From Comamonadaceae bacterium (GTDB taxonomy: Bacteria; Pseudomonadota; Gammaproteobacteria; Burkholderiales; Burkholderiaceae_C): 64,000 nt of DNA. A model generated the notes under the pieces. That model had not been told where the DNA came from. It searched no databases and saw only the letters and a program-made list of their open reading frames with translations. A program made the position numbers and the translations under genes. Numbering within the stretch: the stretch's first letter is position 1; every line of letters begins with the position of its first letter. The stretch is taken from assembly GCA_027488985.1 (NCBI GenBank), contig JAIYAR010000009.1, positions 124,001 to 188,000 of the forward strand, in the 5' to 3' direction. Below, one piece after another: positions 27,396 through 36,804 of this stretch.

Positions 27396-28309
27396 GCACA
27401 TCGATCTGGGTACTCGGCGAAGCTTTGATGGACTGTCTGTCGCAGCCCGATGGTACATTGCGTCCCTTCATGGGCGGTAGCCCTTACAACATGGCGCGTG
27501 CAGCGGCATTGCGCGGTGCGCCTGTGGGTTATGTGAATCCGCTGTCGACCGACCGCTTCGGGCTGCAATTGGGCCAGCAACTGAAAAAAGACGGCGTCCA
27601 GGTGCTGGCCGGTGAGAGCCGTCTGCCGACCTCCCTGGCCGTGGTACAGATTACGGACGGCCAACCCAGCTATGGCTTTTATCGCGAAGGCATTGCGGAC
27701 CGGGATTACACCGTCGAGAGCGTGCTCGCCATGCTCAAAGCCCATCCACCCGGCGTGCTCCACACCGGATCCTTACTGTTGGTACCACCCGAGCACACCA
27801 AAGTACTTGCCATTTTGCAAGGTGCCAAGGAATTGGGCTGGACCATCAGCGTGGATGTGAACCTACGGCCCAAACTCGCAGCGGATTTGGCTGCTTATGT
27901 TGAGGCTGTCAAACAAGTGGCCAAGCTGGCCGACTGGATCAAGGCCAGCGACGAAGACCTGGAGCTTTTAGGTGTGCATGCCCCAAGCCGCGCACAAGGT
28001 GCCCAGATTGCAGCCATGTTCCGCAACCAAGGCTCCAGCCGCATCGCTCTGACTTTCGGCGGAGAAGGTGCTTGGTTGGAAGTGGATGGTGCCACGGCCG
28101 ATGCCGATGTACCTCGCACAACCGTGGTCGATACGGTCGGTGCAGGCGACACGTTCTGGGGTAATTGCCTGGGTGACTGGGTTCTCAATGCCGATGGCAA
28201 AGGACGCGTGAAGCAAACCTTGACGGAAGCCATGCAGGCTGCAGCCATCAACTGCTCCAGGGCGGGCTGCCAGCCCCCCACTTACACAGAAACCCAAGCG
28301 CTCCTGTGA
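27392..28309 (+). CDS. PfkB-family sugar kinase (fructokinase-like)
   Basis: This 305-residue ribokinase-fold enzyme phosphorylates the imported sugar. It shows G-E-A-L-M-D and G-G-S-P-Y-N-M-A at the N-terminus (substrate Gly-Gly), D-V-N-L-R-P in the middle, and the anion hole with catalytic Asp in D-T-V-G-A-G-D-T-F-W-G near residue 250. Its start overlaps the permease stop. Together with the transporter, mutarotase and transaldolase-like enzyme it suggests uptake and breakdown of a ketose or pentose, fructose being one fit. Confidence 0.9.
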   Translation: MSTSIWVLGEALMDCLSQPDGTLRPFMGGSPYNMARAAALRGAPVGYVNPLSTDRFGLQLGQQLKKDGVQVLAGESRLPTSLAVVQITDGQPSYGFYREGIADRDYTVESVLAMLKAHPPGVLHTGSLLLVPPEHTKVLAILQGAKELGWTISVDVNLRPKLAADLAAYVEAVKQVAKLADWIKASDEDLELLGVHAPSRAQGAQIAAMFRNQGSSRIALTFGGEGAWLEVDGATADADVPRTTVVDTVGAGDTFWGNCLGDWVLNADGKGRVKQTLTEAMQAAAINCSRAGCQPPTYTETQALL

Positions 28310-28317
28310 ATCGCGAC

Positions 28318-28345
28318 AAGGCCTGATTTTTCAGGCCTTATTTTT
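28318..28345 (+). terminator. Terminator after the PfkB kinase gene
   Basis: AAGGCCTGA and TCAGGCCTT form a perfect stem around four T, followed by ATTTTT. The right arm also contains the stop codon of the small gene on the other strand. Confidence 0.85.
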
Positions 28346-28483
28346 GAGCTTGCCACGAGGCATCACGGTCGTCGTTACCGTCGCACGCACCGGTTCCCCG
28401 CCTGAAGACAAGGGTTTCGGTGTGGAGCTGTCCTTTTTGGGCTTTTTGGACTCTTTATTGGATTTTTGTTGACCTTTGGCCAT
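28331..28483 (-). CDS. Small basic protein of unknown function
   Basis: This 50-residue protein is Lys- and Ser-rich in its first half (M-A-K-G-Q-Q-K-S-N-K-E-S-K-K-P-K-K) and ends P-V-R-A-T-V-T-T-T-V-M-P-R-G-K-L-K. An AAGGA sequence sits seven bases before the ATG. I have the impression that similar short proteins occur in related Comamonadaceae, but I do not recognise a named family. The charge suggests nucleic-acid or ribosome contact; this is inference only. It is divergent from arfB, 62 bp away. Confidence 0.65.
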   Translation of the reverse strand: MAKGQQKSNKESKKPKKDSSTPKPLSSGGEPVRATVTTTVMPRGKLKNKA

Positions 28484-28545
28484 GGGTGAGTCCTTGCTCT
28501 GGAGTGGTATGGTGCGAGGCAGTCTAACCGCCTAAACACCCCACT

Positions 28546-28953
28546 GTGGCTTTTCTTTTTGACCGTTTTGCATCAGAAGCACGACTAATCTCTATCCGCG
28601 CCCAGGGGGCCGGAGGGCAAAACGTCAACAAGGTTTCCAGCGCCATTCATTTGCGCTTTGATATCCCGGCATCCTCCTTACCGCAGGGTATGAAAGAGCG
28701 CTTGCTGCAAAGCCCGGACAGCCGTATCTCGCGGGATGGGGTCCTGATTCTCAAAGCCCAGCAGCACCGAACCCGCGAACTCAACCGCCAGGATGCCTAC
28801 GAACGCCTGCGCGCCATACTTGAAGCCGCGGCCATCGAGCCCCTGCTCCGCAAAGCGACGCGACCGAGCTACGCGTCCCGCGTGCGCAGAAGGGAAGACA
28901 AAGCCCAGCGCAGTGGCATCAAACAGGCTCGCAGCAACCGCGGAGATGAGTAG
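28546..28953 (+). CDS. arfB: Peptidyl-tRNA hydrolase ArfB
   Basis: This 135-residue ribosome-rescue factor releases peptides from ribosomes stalled without a stop codon. The catalytic Gly-Gly-Gln lies in R-A-Q-G-A-G-G-Q-N-V-N-K-V-S-S-A near residue 25. The C-terminal tail is rich in K and R (R-V-R-R-R-E-D-K-A-Q-R and onward), the part that enters the empty mRNA channel. The start is GTG. The length matches the family (about 140) and is far too short for a full release factor. It faces the tmRNA gene. Confidence 0.93.
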   Translation: MAFLFDRFASEARLISIRAQGAGGQNVNKVSSAIHLRFDIPASSLPQGMKERLLQSPDSRISRDGVLILKAQQHRTRELNRQDAYERLRAILEAAAIEPLLRKATRPSYASRVRRREDKAQRSGIKQARSNRGDE

Positions 28954-28978
28954 TCATCATCAGATGGGATGTCGGAAA

Positions 28979-29042
28979 CGCTATCAAAACAGGAGCTGCT
29001 CGCGCACATTCCATAAGCACCAGCACGTGATTTGATCAAAAC
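28979..29042 (+). repeat. Dispersed palindromic repeat, copy D
   Basis: It reads CGCTATCAAAACAGG, AGCTGCTCGCGCACATTCC, ATAAGCACCAGCACG and TGATTTGATCAAAA. It occupies the gap between the arfB stop and the ssrA terminator. Confidence 0.85.
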
Positions 29043-29049
29043 TATCTGC

Positions 29050-29086
29050 AAAAGAAAAAAGCCGCTAGGTGTATGTTCCTAGCGGC
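29050..29086 (-). terminator. Terminator of ssrA
   Basis: On the minus strand GCCGCTAGG pairs with CCTAGCGGC around an eight-base loop and is followed by six T, then CTTTTGC. Confidence 0.9.
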
Positions 29087-29101
29087 CTTTGTCAGGGGGT
29101 A

Positions 29102-29477
29102 TGGTGGAGCTGGGGGGATTTGAACCCCCGTCCGCAAAACTTCCTCGAGCAGATCTACATGTTTAGCGGTCTGATTTAAGTCTCGCCACCGGAATCGCGC
29201 AGTCGCACGCTATGCCGGACGCCAGTACCCTACTTTCTCGCCTCTCACCAAGGTACCCGGTAAAAAGCCAGCCGATGTAAATGACCTTACAGCCTGGACA
29301 GCTTGCGCCACCCTTGCCCGGCCCATCGGCCTGCCGTTGTAAGGCTCACTGGTTATTAAGCAGCGAGTGCGAAACGTTCGTCGTTTGCAGTTAGTTTGTT
29401 TGAATCTGTTTTACGAGCGCATTCAGCTCGACATGCACCACAGCGATTCCAATCCACGTCGAAACCAGTGCAGCCCC
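29102..29477 (-). ncRNA. ssrA: tmRNA
   Basis: This 376-nt RNA has the tRNA-like 5' end GGGGCTGCACTGGTTTCGAC and a 3' end with the T-arm GGGGGTTCAAATCCCCC and an encoded CCA. The tag reading frame lies at 29359-29388 on the minus strand: GCA AAC GAC GAA CGT TTC, then GCA CTC GCT GCT, followed by tandem TAA stops, giving ANDERFALAA, the usual betaproteobacterial tag. It rescues ribosomes stalled on broken mRNA together with SmpB, which is not in the window. It is transcribed toward arfB. Confidence 0.98.
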
Positions 29478-29489
29478 TTAACCCCTATT

Positions 29490-30170
29490 TTAGGCGCCAG
29501 CCAGACTTTGCAAGAGCTGCGCAGGAGATTTAATTTCTACGTCAGCACCCCACTCTGCCGTATCCGACTTGGCACCCAGATATCCGTAACAGGCAGCCAC
29601 AGAGTACATACCGGCCGCACGCGCCGCGAGGATGTCACGCTCATCGTCCCCCACATACACGCATTGCGCGGGATCAAGCGCCAATCGGCGCGCTGCCTCC
29701 AGCAAAGGTTCTGGATGGGGTTTCGCATGAGGCGTGGTATCCCCACTGATAACAACGGAAGCATTGGCAAACAAGGGCATTTGAGCAGCTAAAGGCTCCG
29801 TGAAACGCTTGGACTTGTTGGTGACAACACCCCACAAAACTCCGCGGGTCTCCAGCTGAGCCAGCATGTCATGAACGCCTTCAAACACATAGGTTCGTTC
29901 TGTCATACATCTTTCGTAGTTCACGAAGAACTCTTCACGCATCGCCTCGAATTCTGGGGACTCCGGAGTGAGCCCGAATGCTACGCTCAACATGCCCCGG
30001 GCACCCGCGCCCGCCATGGGGCGGTAGGCAGCATCAGGCAAGGAAGGCAAACCGCGGTCAATTCGCATTTTGTCGGCAGCAGCCCCCAAGTCCGGCGCGC
30101 TGTCTATCAAAGTGCCGTCCAAGTCGAAAAGCACCGCCCTTACTTCACCTGCAGGTGTTTTCAAGCTCAT
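29490..30170 (-). CDS. gph: Phosphoglycolate phosphatase
   Basis: This 226-residue HAD-family hydrolase dephosphorylates 2-phosphoglycolate formed by oxidative DNA-damage repair. Motif I is D-L-D-G-T-L-I-D-S (nucleophile and acid/base aspartates), motif II lies in V-V-T-N-K, and motif III/IV in K-P-H-P-E-P and Y-V-G-D-D-E-R-D-I. The start overlaps the ubiG stop by four bases, so they are translationally coupled; the ubiG-gph pair is widespread in proteobacteria. Confidence 0.93.
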   Translation of the reverse strand: MSLKTPAGEVRAVLFDLDGTLIDSAPDLGAAADKMRIDRGLPSLPDAAYRPMAGAGARGMLSVAFGLTPESPEFEAMREEFFVNYERCMTERTYVFEGVHDMLAQLETRGVLWGVVTNKSKRFTEPLAAQMPLFANASVVISGDTTPHAKPHPEPLLEAARRLALDPAQCVYVGDDERDILAARAAGMYSVAACYGYLGAKSDTAEWGADVEIKSPAQLLQSLAGA

Positions 30171-30880
30171 GCCGCAGGTTTCCGGGTTGCAAACAAGTAA
30201 TTGACCTGGGTGTTGTTATTCATGGAGTAGCGACGGGTCAAGGGGTTGTAGCTCAAGCCCTTGGTCGCTTGGAGCTCCAGTCCAGCCTCGCGGCAATAAT
30301 GCGCTAGCTCACTCGGACGGATCATCTTGGCGTACTCGTGCGTACCTTTAGGCAATAAGTTCAACACATATTCGGCCCCCACAATGGCCTGAATGAAGGA
30401 CATGGGATTGCGGTTCAGTGTTGAGAAGAACACCCACCCACCGGGCTTAACCATTTGGGCGCAAGCTGACACCACGGATGCGGGGTCGGGCACATGCTCC
30501 AGCATTTCCATGCAGGTCACCACGTCCATGCTGCCGGGCGCTTCAGCAGCCAAGGCTTCTGCGCTGACTTCTCGGTAGGTGACATTGGGCGTTTCAGCTT
30601 CCAAAGCGTGAAGTTGGGCAACCTTCAAAGCCTTGGTGGACAAATCGATACCGAGTACTTTGGCGCCTTGACGCGCTGCAGAGTCCGCCAAAATGCCGCC
30701 TCCGCAGCCCACGTCGACCATATTCTTGTCAACCAGCGGCACAAAAGTTTGAATCCACGCCAGACGCAAGGGGTTGATCTGGTGCAAAGGCTTGAACTCA
30801 CTTTCTGTGTCCCACCAGCGATGGGCAAGTTCAGAGAATTTGGCTAGTTCAGCGGGGTCGGCATTGAGTGTGGTTTGCAT
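30167..30880 (-). CDS. ubiG: Ubiquinone biosynthesis O-methyltransferase
   Basis: This 237-residue SAM-dependent enzyme performs both O-methylations in ubiquinone synthesis. F-S-E-L-A-H-R-W-W-D at the N-terminus and L-H-Q-I-N-P-L-R-L are specific to UbiG. The SAM site is V-D-V-G-C-G-G-G-I-L-A-D-S-A, with V-T-C-M-E-M-L-E-H-V-P-D further on. It overlaps gph. Confidence 0.96.
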   Translation of the reverse strand: MQTTLNADPAELAKFSELAHRWWDTESEFKPLHQINPLRLAWIQTFVPLVDKNMVDVGCGGGILADSAARQGAKVLGIDLSTKALKVAQLHALEAETPNVTYREVSAEALAAEAPGSMDVVTCMEMLEHVPDPASVVSACAQMVKPGGWVFFSTLNRNPMSFIQAIVGAEYVLNLLPKGTHEYAKMIRPSELAHYCREAGLELQATKGLSYNPLTRRYSMNNNTQVNYLFATRKPAA

Positions 30881-30901
30881 GGTCCGATTATGTAGGGGCA
30901 A

Positions 30902-30929
30902 GAAAAAACCCGCCGGAGCGGGTTTTTTC
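30902..30929 (-). terminator. Terminator after ompA
   Basis: AACCCGC and GCGGGTT pair around CGGA between runs of A and T, so it could work in both directions; it also lies just upstream of ubiG. Confidence 0.85.
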
Positions 30930-30949
30930 GAATCGTTCAGGAGAACAGA

Positions 30950-31606
30950 TTACTTGGAACGTGTGCCAACCACTTCGATTTCCACGCGGCGGTTCTTGGC
31001 GCGACCTTCTTTGGTCTTGTTGTCAGCAACAGGTTGCTTCTCGCCCTTGCCTTCGGTGTAAACGCGGTTCTTTTCGATGCCCTTGGACACCAAGTAAGCC
31101 TTCACAGCTTCGGAACGTGCAACAGACAGCTTCTGGTTGTAAGAGTCGTCGCCGGTAGCGTCAGTGTGACCCACAGCGATGATGACTTCCAGGTTGATGG
31201 CCTTGACTTTGGAAACCAGGTCATCCAGCTTGGCTTTGCCTTCGGCCTTCAACACAGCCTTGTCAAAGTCAAAGAAAGCGTCAGCAGCGTAAGTAACTTT
31301 GCTTGCAGCAGCGGCGGCGGCGGCCGGAGCAGCAGCAGCTGCAGCTGGAGCGGCTGCGGCTGGAGCGGCAGCAGCAGGTGCTGGGGCAGCTGGAGCGGCA
31401 GCAGCAGGTGCTGGAGCAGCGATAGCGCCATCGCAACCAGGAGCAGCGGTAGCGGGAGTCCAGCTGGCATCACGCCAGCATTGGCCGGAAGCGTTTTTCC
31501 AGACATCGCCGGAAGCGCTACGCCAGTTGTGAATTTCTTGTGCGCCAGCGGCAGATGCCAATACGGCGGTAGCGATCAAGGCTGCTACTTTGTTCAATTG
31601 TTTCAT
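30950..31606 (-). CDS. OmpA-family envelope protein with Ala/Pro linker
   Basis: This 218-residue protein has a signal peptide (cut at AGA-QE) and a short N-terminal motif (S-G-D-V-W-K-N-A-S-G-Q-C-W-R-D-A-S-W-T-P) common in Burkholderiales OmpA-like proteins. A linker of almost only Ala and Pro (about residues 62-103) is followed by an OmpA C-terminal peptidoglycan-binding domain (F-F-D-F-D-K-A-V-L, V-G-H-T-D-A-T-G-D-D, L-S-V-A-R-S-E-A-V, and N-R-R-V-E-I-E-V). There is no beta-barrel, so it anchors to the wall from the periplasm or by a partner. The linker DNA is repetitive (GCAGCAGCTGGAGC-like units). Confidence 0.92.
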   Translation of the reverse strand: MKQLNKVAALIATAVLASAAGAQEIHNWRSASGDVWKNASGQCWRDASWTPATAAPGCDGAIAAPAPAAAAPAAPAPAAAAPAAAAPAAAAAAPAAAAAAASKVTYAADAFFDFDKAVLKAEGKAKLDDLVSKVKAINLEVIIAVGHTDATGDDSYNQKLSVARSEAVKAYLVSKGIEKNRVYTEGKGEKQPVADNKTKEGRAKNRRVEIEVVGTRSK

Positions 31607-31843
31607 GAGACCTTCCTAGTTACGGCAAAGACTGCAGCGAGCTGCGATTGATTTTGTGACGCCCCAAGGCTGATGCACCAAAGACGCTCTCGACATTGTG
31701 CCATAGCGCGCGCACCCTTTTGAAGCTCAACCCTAACGAGGCATGAAGGCAGGTAATCAGTCGCAAAATTGTTGCAATCAAGCGACATGCCTGCGGCCGT
31801 AGAATCCAAGGTTGTCCTCGACATTGATAGACAGACACTAAAC

Positions 31844-34498
31844 ATGACCCAGTTCGCCAAAGAAACACTGCCCATCAGTCTTGAAGAGGAAATGCGCCGC
31901 AGTTACCTCGACTACGCCATGAGCGTGATCGTAGGCCGAGCGTTGCCTGATGCGCGTGATGGCTTGAAGCCAGTCCACCGACGTGTGCTCTATGCGATGC
32001 ACGAACTCAACAACGACTGGAACCGTGCCTACAAAAAGTCGGCACGTATCGTGGGCGATGTGATCGGTAAGTACCACCCGCACGGTGACCAGTCGGTGTA
32101 CGACACCATTGTCCGTATGGCGCAGGACTTTTCCATGCGTCACATGCTGGTGGATGGACAAGGCAACTTCGGCTCGGTTGACGGTGACAGTGCTGCGGCT
32201 ATGCGTTACACCGAAATCCGCTTGGCAAAAATCGCCCACGAATTGTTGGCCGATCTGGACAAGGAAACCGTGGATTTCGGGCCCAATTACGACGGTTCCG
32301 AATCAGAACCCTTGGTGATGCCCACCCGCATCCCCAACCTGCTGGTCAACGGTTCGGGCGGTATTGCGGTAGGTATGGCCACCAACATCCCGCCCCACAA
32401 CCTTAATGAAGTGGTGGACGCGTGCCTGCACCTGCTGAAGAACCCTGAAGCCTCCATTGACGAGCTGATGGACATCATTCCGGCACCTGACTTCCCCACA
32501 GCCGGCATCATCTATGGAATCCAGGGTGTGAAGGACGGCTATCGCACGGGCCGCGGCCGCGTGGTCATGCGCGCACGTTGCCACTTTGAAGACATCGACA
32601 AAGGCCAGCGCCAAGCCATCATCGTGGACGAGCTGCCCTACCAGGTCAACAAAAAGACCTTGCAAGAGCGCATGGCAGAGCTGGTGCACGAAAAGAAGAT
32701 CGAAGGCATCAGCCACATCCAGGACGAGTCCGACAAATCGGGCATGCGCCTGGTGATCGAACTCAAGCGCGGCGAAGTGCCTGAAGTGGTGCTCAACAAC
32801 CTGTACAAGCAAACCCAGCTGCAAGACACCTTCGGCATCAACATGGTGGCCCTGGTCAACGGGCAGCCCAAGCTGTGCAACCTGAAGGACCTGATCGAGG
32901 TCTTCTTGAACCACCGCCGTGAAGTGGTGACCCGCCGCACTGTATTCAACCTGCGCAAAGCCCGCGAACGCGGCCACGTGCTGGAAGGCCTGGCAGTGGC
33001 GCTGGCCAACATCGACGACTTCATCCGCATCATCCGTGAATCACCTACACCTCCGGTGGCGAAGCTGGAGCTGATGAACCGCCCTTGGGACAGCAAGCTG
33101 GTACGCGAAATGTTGACCCGCACCCGTGCTGATGGTGGAGTAGTAAACGCGGATGACTACCGCCCCGAAGGCCTGGAAAAAGAATTCGGCATGGGCAACG
33201 ACGGCCTGTACCGCCTGTCTGAAACGCAAGCGCAGGAAATTCTGCAAATGCGCTTGCAACGCCTGACCGGCCTAGAGCAGGACAAGATCGTCGCCGAGTA
33301 TAAGGATGTGATGGCAGAGATCGAAGATCTGCTGGACATCTTGGCCAAGCCCGCACGCGTGGCGGTGATCATCGGCGAAGAGCTGGGTCATGTGAAACAG
33401 GAATTCGGCCAGACCAAGATTGGCGCGCGCCGCAGCTTGGTGGAGCACTCCTCGTTCGACCTGTCCACCGAAGACCTGATCACGCCTACCGACATGGTGG
33501 TCACGATGAGCCACAGCGGCTACATCAAGAGCCAGCCCCTGCACGAATACCGTGCCCAGAAGCGCGGCGGCCGGGGCAAACAAGCCACCGCCACCAAGGA
33601 AGACGACTGGGTAGACCAGCTATTTGTGGCCAACACGCACGACTACATCCTGTGCTTCTCCAACCGCGGCCGCTTGTACTGGCTCAAGGTCTGGGAAGTG
33701 CCGCAAGGTTCACGCGGTTCACGCGGCCGCCCCATCGTGAACATGTTCCCTTTGCAAGAAGGCGAAAAAATCACCGTGGTGCTGGCACTCACCGGCGAGA
33801 AGCGCACCTTCCCTGCTGACCAGTATGTGTTCATGTCCACCAGCATGGGCACGGTCAAAAAGACGGCGCTCGACGAATTCAGCAACCCGCGCAAGGCCGG
33901 CATCATTGCCGTCGACCTCGACGAAGGCGACTTCCTGATCGGCGCCGCACTGACGGACGGCAAGCACGACGTGATGTTGTTCAGCGACGGCGGCAAGGCT
34001 GTGCGCTTTGACGAAAACGATGTGCGCCCCATGGGTCGTAACGCCCGGGGTGTGCGAGGCATGATGCTGGACGATGGCCAGAGCGTGATCGCCATGCTGG
34101 TGGCTGAAGACGAGCAGCAAAGTGTGTTGACCGCCACCGAAAACGGCTACGGCAAGCGCACCAACATCACCGAATACACCCGCCATGGCCGTGGCACCAA
34201 GGGCATGATTGCCATCCAGCAATCCGAACGGAACGGCAAGGTCGTGGCGGCAACCTTGGTGCATGCGGAAGACGAAATCATGCTGATCACCGACAAGGGC
34301 GTGTTGGTGCGCACCCGTGTGAGTGAGATCCGTGAAATGGGTCGTGCGACCCAGGGCGTGACGCTTATCGGTCTGGACGAAGGCTCCAAGCTGAGCGGTC
34401 TGCAGCGCATCGTGGAAAACGACGCCAACCCGACCGATGCAGGTGAAGGCGACGACACAGCCGCCGGTACCGAAGGAGATGCGCCCGCTACCGAGTAA
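31844..34498 (+). CDS. gyrA: DNA gyrase subunit A
   Basis: This 884-residue subunit cuts and rejoins [21 protein letters not shown] is near the N-terminus, the active-site Tyr lies in A-M-R-Y-T-E-I-R-L, and six C-terminal blades include a GyrA box-like segment (Q-K-R-G-G-R-G-K). In the quinolone region the sequence is [10 protein letters not shown], so Gln occupies the position of E. coli Ser83 while Asp87 is kept. The C-terminal tail is acidic. I chose ATG 31844; no strong ribosome-binding site is visible for any start. The TAA stop is also the first bases of repeat copy E. Confidence 0.97.
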   Translation: MTQFAKETLPISLEEEMRRSYLDYAMSVIVGRALPDARDGLKPVHRRVLYAMHELNNDWNRAYKKSARIVGDVIGKYHPHGDQSVYDTIVRMAQDFSMRHMLVDGQGNFGSVDGDSAAAMRYTEIRLAKIAHELLADLDKETVDFGPNYDGSESEPLVMPTRIPNLLVNGSGGIAVGMATNIPPHNLNEVVDACLHLLKNPEASIDELMDIIPAPDFPTAGIIYGIQGVKDGYRTGRGRVVMRARCHFEDIDKGQRQAIIVDELPYQVNKKTLQERMAELVHEKKIEGISHIQDESDKSGMRLVIELKRGEVPEVVLNNLYKQTQLQDTFGINMVALVNGQPKLCNLKDLIEVFLNHRREVVTRRTVFNLRKARERGHVLEGLAVALANIDDFIRIIRESPTPPVAKLELMNRPWDSKLVREMLTRTRADGGVVNADDYRPEGLEKEFGMGNDGLYRLSETQAQEILQMRLQRLTGLEQDKIVAEYKDVMAEIEDLLDILAKPARVAVIIGEELGHVKQEFGQTKIGARRSLVEHSSFDLSTEDLITPTDMVVTMSHSGYIKSQPLHEYRAQKRGGRGKQATATKEDDWVDQLFVANTHDYILCFSNRGRLYWLKVWEVPQGSRGSRGRPIVNMFPLQEGEKITVVLALTGEKRTFPADQYVFMSTSMGTVKKTALDEFSNPRKAGIIAVDLDEGDFLIGAALTDGKHDVMLFSDGGKAVRFDENDVRPMGRNARGVRGMMLDDGQSVIAMLVAEDEQQSVLTATENGYGKRTNITEYTRHGRGTKGMIAIQQSERNGKVVAATLVHAEDEIMLITDKGVLVRTRVSEIREMGRATQGVTLIGLDEGSKLSGLQRIVENDANPTDAGEGDDTAAGTEGDAPATE

Positions 34499-34557
34499 CT
34501 ATCTTTTTGATAGCTACTCCCGCATATTTCGTAGGCGCTAGAGCACGATTTCATCCA
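34496..34557 (+). repeat. Dispersed palindromic repeat, copy E
   Basis: It reads TAACTATCTTTTTGATAG, CTACTCCCGCATATTTCG, TAGGCGCTAGAGCACG and ATTTCATCC. The first three bases are the gyrA stop. CTATC and GATAG form the small left hairpin. It nearly fills the gyrA-serC gap. Confidence 0.85.
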
Positions 34558-34568
34558 CAAAGCCCCTG

Positions 34569-35693
34569 ATGCAACGACCCTACAACTTCTCGGCCGGACC
34601 GGCCGCCATGCCAGCCGAAGTGTTGGAACAAGCCGCTGCTGAAATGCTGAACTGGCCGGATGCCAACGGCCGCCTCAGCGGCATGGGCGTGATGGAAATG
34701 AGCCACCGTGGCAAAGAGTTCCTGAGCATCTATGAAGCTGCAGAGGCAGACCTGCGTGAGTTGCTGGCGGTACCTGCGAACTTCAAGATCCTGTTCATGC
34801 AGGGCGGGGGGCTGGCCGAAAACGCCATCGTGCCCCTGAACCTGAGCCGCCTGCGCGCCAGGAGTGGCAGTGGCGCCGCAGACTTCGTGGTCACCGGCAG
34901 CTGGAGTGAAAAGTCGCTCAAAGAAGCGGGCAAATACTGCAGCGCCCACTTGGCCGCGACCGGCAAGGCCAATGGCTTTACCGCCATTCCTCCTGCGGCC
35001 AGCTGGGAACTGCGCGATGAGGCCAGCTATGTGCACATCTGCAGCAACGAAACGATCAACGGAATCGAGTTTCAAAGCCTGCCCGACCTGAAGGCACTGG
35101 GCTCCCAAGCCGAGCTGGTGATTGATTTCTCATCCCATGTCGCATCTCGCACGTTGGACTGGGGCCGCGTGGGCCTGGCTTTTGGCGGCGCACAGAAGAA
35201 CCTGGGGCCTGCAGGCTTGACTCTAGTGGTGGTGCGGGAAGACCTGCCGGGTCATGCCCAAAGCATTTGCCCCAGCGCGTTTGACTACAAAACCGTGGCC
35301 GACAACGGCTCCATGTACAACACCCCGCCCACGTACTCCATTTACATGGCGGGATTGGTGTTCAAGTGGCTCAAGCGCCAGGGTGGCGTTGCGGCCATGG
35401 AAGCACGCAACATCGCCAAGGCCGAGTTGCTGTACGAGACCATTGACGCATCAGGCTTCTACATCAACGGCGTGGCACGCAATGCCCGCTCCCGCATGAA
35501 TGTGCCCTTCTTCCTGCGTAATGAGAGCCTGAACGACGCGTTCCTGGCCGGCGCCAAAGAAGCGGGTTTGCTGCAGCTCAAAGGTCACAAGTCCGTAGGC
35601 GGCATGCGCGCCAGCATCTACAACGCCATTCCGCTGGAAGGTGTGCAAGCGCTGGTGGCGTACATGCGCGAGTTCGAGCGAACCCACGGCTGA
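34569..35693 (+). CDS. serC: Phosphoserine aminotransferase
   Basis: This 374-residue PLP enzyme makes 3-phosphoserine (and 3-amino phosphate intermediates of pyridoxal synthesis). It begins [11 protein letters not shown] and has [13 protein letters not shown] and M-Q-G-G-G. The PLP lysine lies in [24 protein letters not shown] is at the C-terminus. The length matches E. coli SerC (about 362). It is separated from gyrA by a repeat and from pheA by seven bases. Confidence 0.97.
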   Translation: MQRPYNFSAGPAAMPAEVLEQAAAEMLNWPDANGRLSGMGVMEMSHRGKEFLSIYEAAEADLRELLAVPANFKILFMQGGGLAENAIVPLNLSRLRARSGSGAADFVVTGSWSEKSLKEAGKYCSAHLAATGKANGFTAIPPAASWELRDEASYVHICSNETINGIEFQSLPDLKALGSQAELVIDFSSHVASRTLDWGRVGLAFGGAQKNLGPAGLTLVVVREDLPGHAQSICPSAFDYKTVADNGSMYNTPPTYSIYMAGLVFKWLKRQGGVAAMEARNIAKAELLYETIDASGFYINGVARNARSRMNVPFFLRNESLNDAFLAGAKEAGLLQLKGHKSVGGMRASIYNAIPLEGVQALVAYMREFERTHG

Positions 35694-35700
35694 GGCACAC

Positions 35701-36783
35701 ATGGCACGCACACTCCCCGAACTCCGCGTCCTGATTGACGCACTGGACATCGAGCTCCTCAACCTGCTGAACCGCCGTGCAGCCTTGGCACACGAGGTCG
35801 GCGAAATCAAAAAAGTGGAAGGCTCGGCCGTCTTCCGCCCCGAGCGCGAGGCGCAGGTCATTCAGACCTTGCAGTCCGCCAACGATGGCGCGCTCAAGAA
35901 CAGCAGTGTCGCCGTGATCTGGCGCGAAATCATGTCCGCCTGCCGGGCGCTGGAAGCTCCGCAACGCGTGGCCTATCTCGGCCCCAAAGGCACCTTCAGT
36001 GAAGAAGCCGCACTGCGCTTCTTCGGCTCCAGCATCACCCACGTGCCCTGCGCCAACTTTGACGAGGTGTTCCACGCGGCGACCGCTGGCTCCGCCGAAT
36101 TTGGGGTAGTGCCGGTGGAAAACAGCACCGAAGGTGTCGTTACGCGCTCGCTTGATCTGCTGCTGAATTCCCCACTGCACATCGTGGGCGAAATCAGTCT
36201 GCTGGTGCGCCACCATTTGCTGCGCACTACCGCCTCGTTGGATGGCATTGAAGTGGTGCTCGCACACCCGCAAGCTTTGGCGCAATGCCAGCAATGGCTC
36301 AGCACTCACTTGCCCCATGCCGAGCGGCGTGCCGTCTCCAGCAACGCCGAGGGCGCGCGCTTGGCGGCTTCCAACCCCGCATGGGCGGGCATTGCGAGCG
36401 AACGTGCGGGGTCCGAGTTCGGCCTGCATACAGCGGCACATGCCATCCAGGACGAGGCATTCAACCGCACCCGTTTTGTCGTAGTGTGCCTGCCCAGCGT
36501 ACTGCCGGCTCCGCAAGCATCGGGCAAGGACTGCACCAGCCTCGTGGTTTCGGTGCCCAACAAACCAGGCGCGGTCCACGACATGCTGGTACCCCTCAAA
36601 CAGCACGGCGTGTCCATGACACGCTTTGAATCCCGTCCGGCCCGTAGCGGCCAGTGGGAGTACTACTTCTACATCGATTTGCAGGGTCATCCTTCGCAGC
36701 CCCATGTGGCCGCTGCGCTGAAGGATCTTGCCGGTCTGTGTGCCTTCTACAAGGTGCTGGGCACCTACCCTTTGGCAGACTGA
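35701..36783 (+). CDS. pheA: Bifunctional chorismate mutase / prephenate dehydratase
   Basis: This 360-residue P-protein makes phenylpyruvate from chorismate. The AroQ mutase domain (about 1-90) has L-I-D-A-L-D-I-E-L-L-N-L-L-N-R-R. The dehydratase domain has Y-L-G-P-K-G-T-F-S-E-E-A and V-P-V-E-N-S-T-E-G-V-V. The ACT domain near the end has V-P-N-K-P-G-A-V-H-D and M-T-R-F-E-S-R-P (the ESRP phenylalanine-feedback motif). It is followed by tyrA; the hisC gene often found between them in relatives is absent. Confidence 0.97.
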   Translation: MARTLPELRVLIDALDIELLNLLNRRAALAHEVGEIKKVEGSAVFRPEREAQVIQTLQSANDGALKNSSVAVIWREIMSACRALEAPQRVAYLGPKGTFSEEAALRFFGSSITHVPCANFDEVFHAATAGSAEFGVVPVENSTEGVVTRSLDLLLNSPLHIVGEISLLVRHHLLRTTASLDGIEVVLAHPQALAQCQQWLSTHLPHAERRAVSSNAEGARLAASNPAWAGIASERAGSEFGLHTAAHAIQDEAFNRTRFVVVCLPSVLPAPQASGKDCTSLVVSVPNKPGAVHDMLVPLKQHGVSMTRFESRPARSGQWEYYFYIDLQGHPSQPHVAAALKDLAGLCAFYKVLGTYPLAD

Positions 36784-36804
36784 GCAGACTGCAGGACACC
36801 CACT

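Noticed and set aside
29102..29140. tRNA-like T-arm suggesting a tRNA gene
   Set aside because: It is the 3' part of the tmRNA; no anticodon arm is adjacent and the tag reading frame is present further upstream on the same strand.
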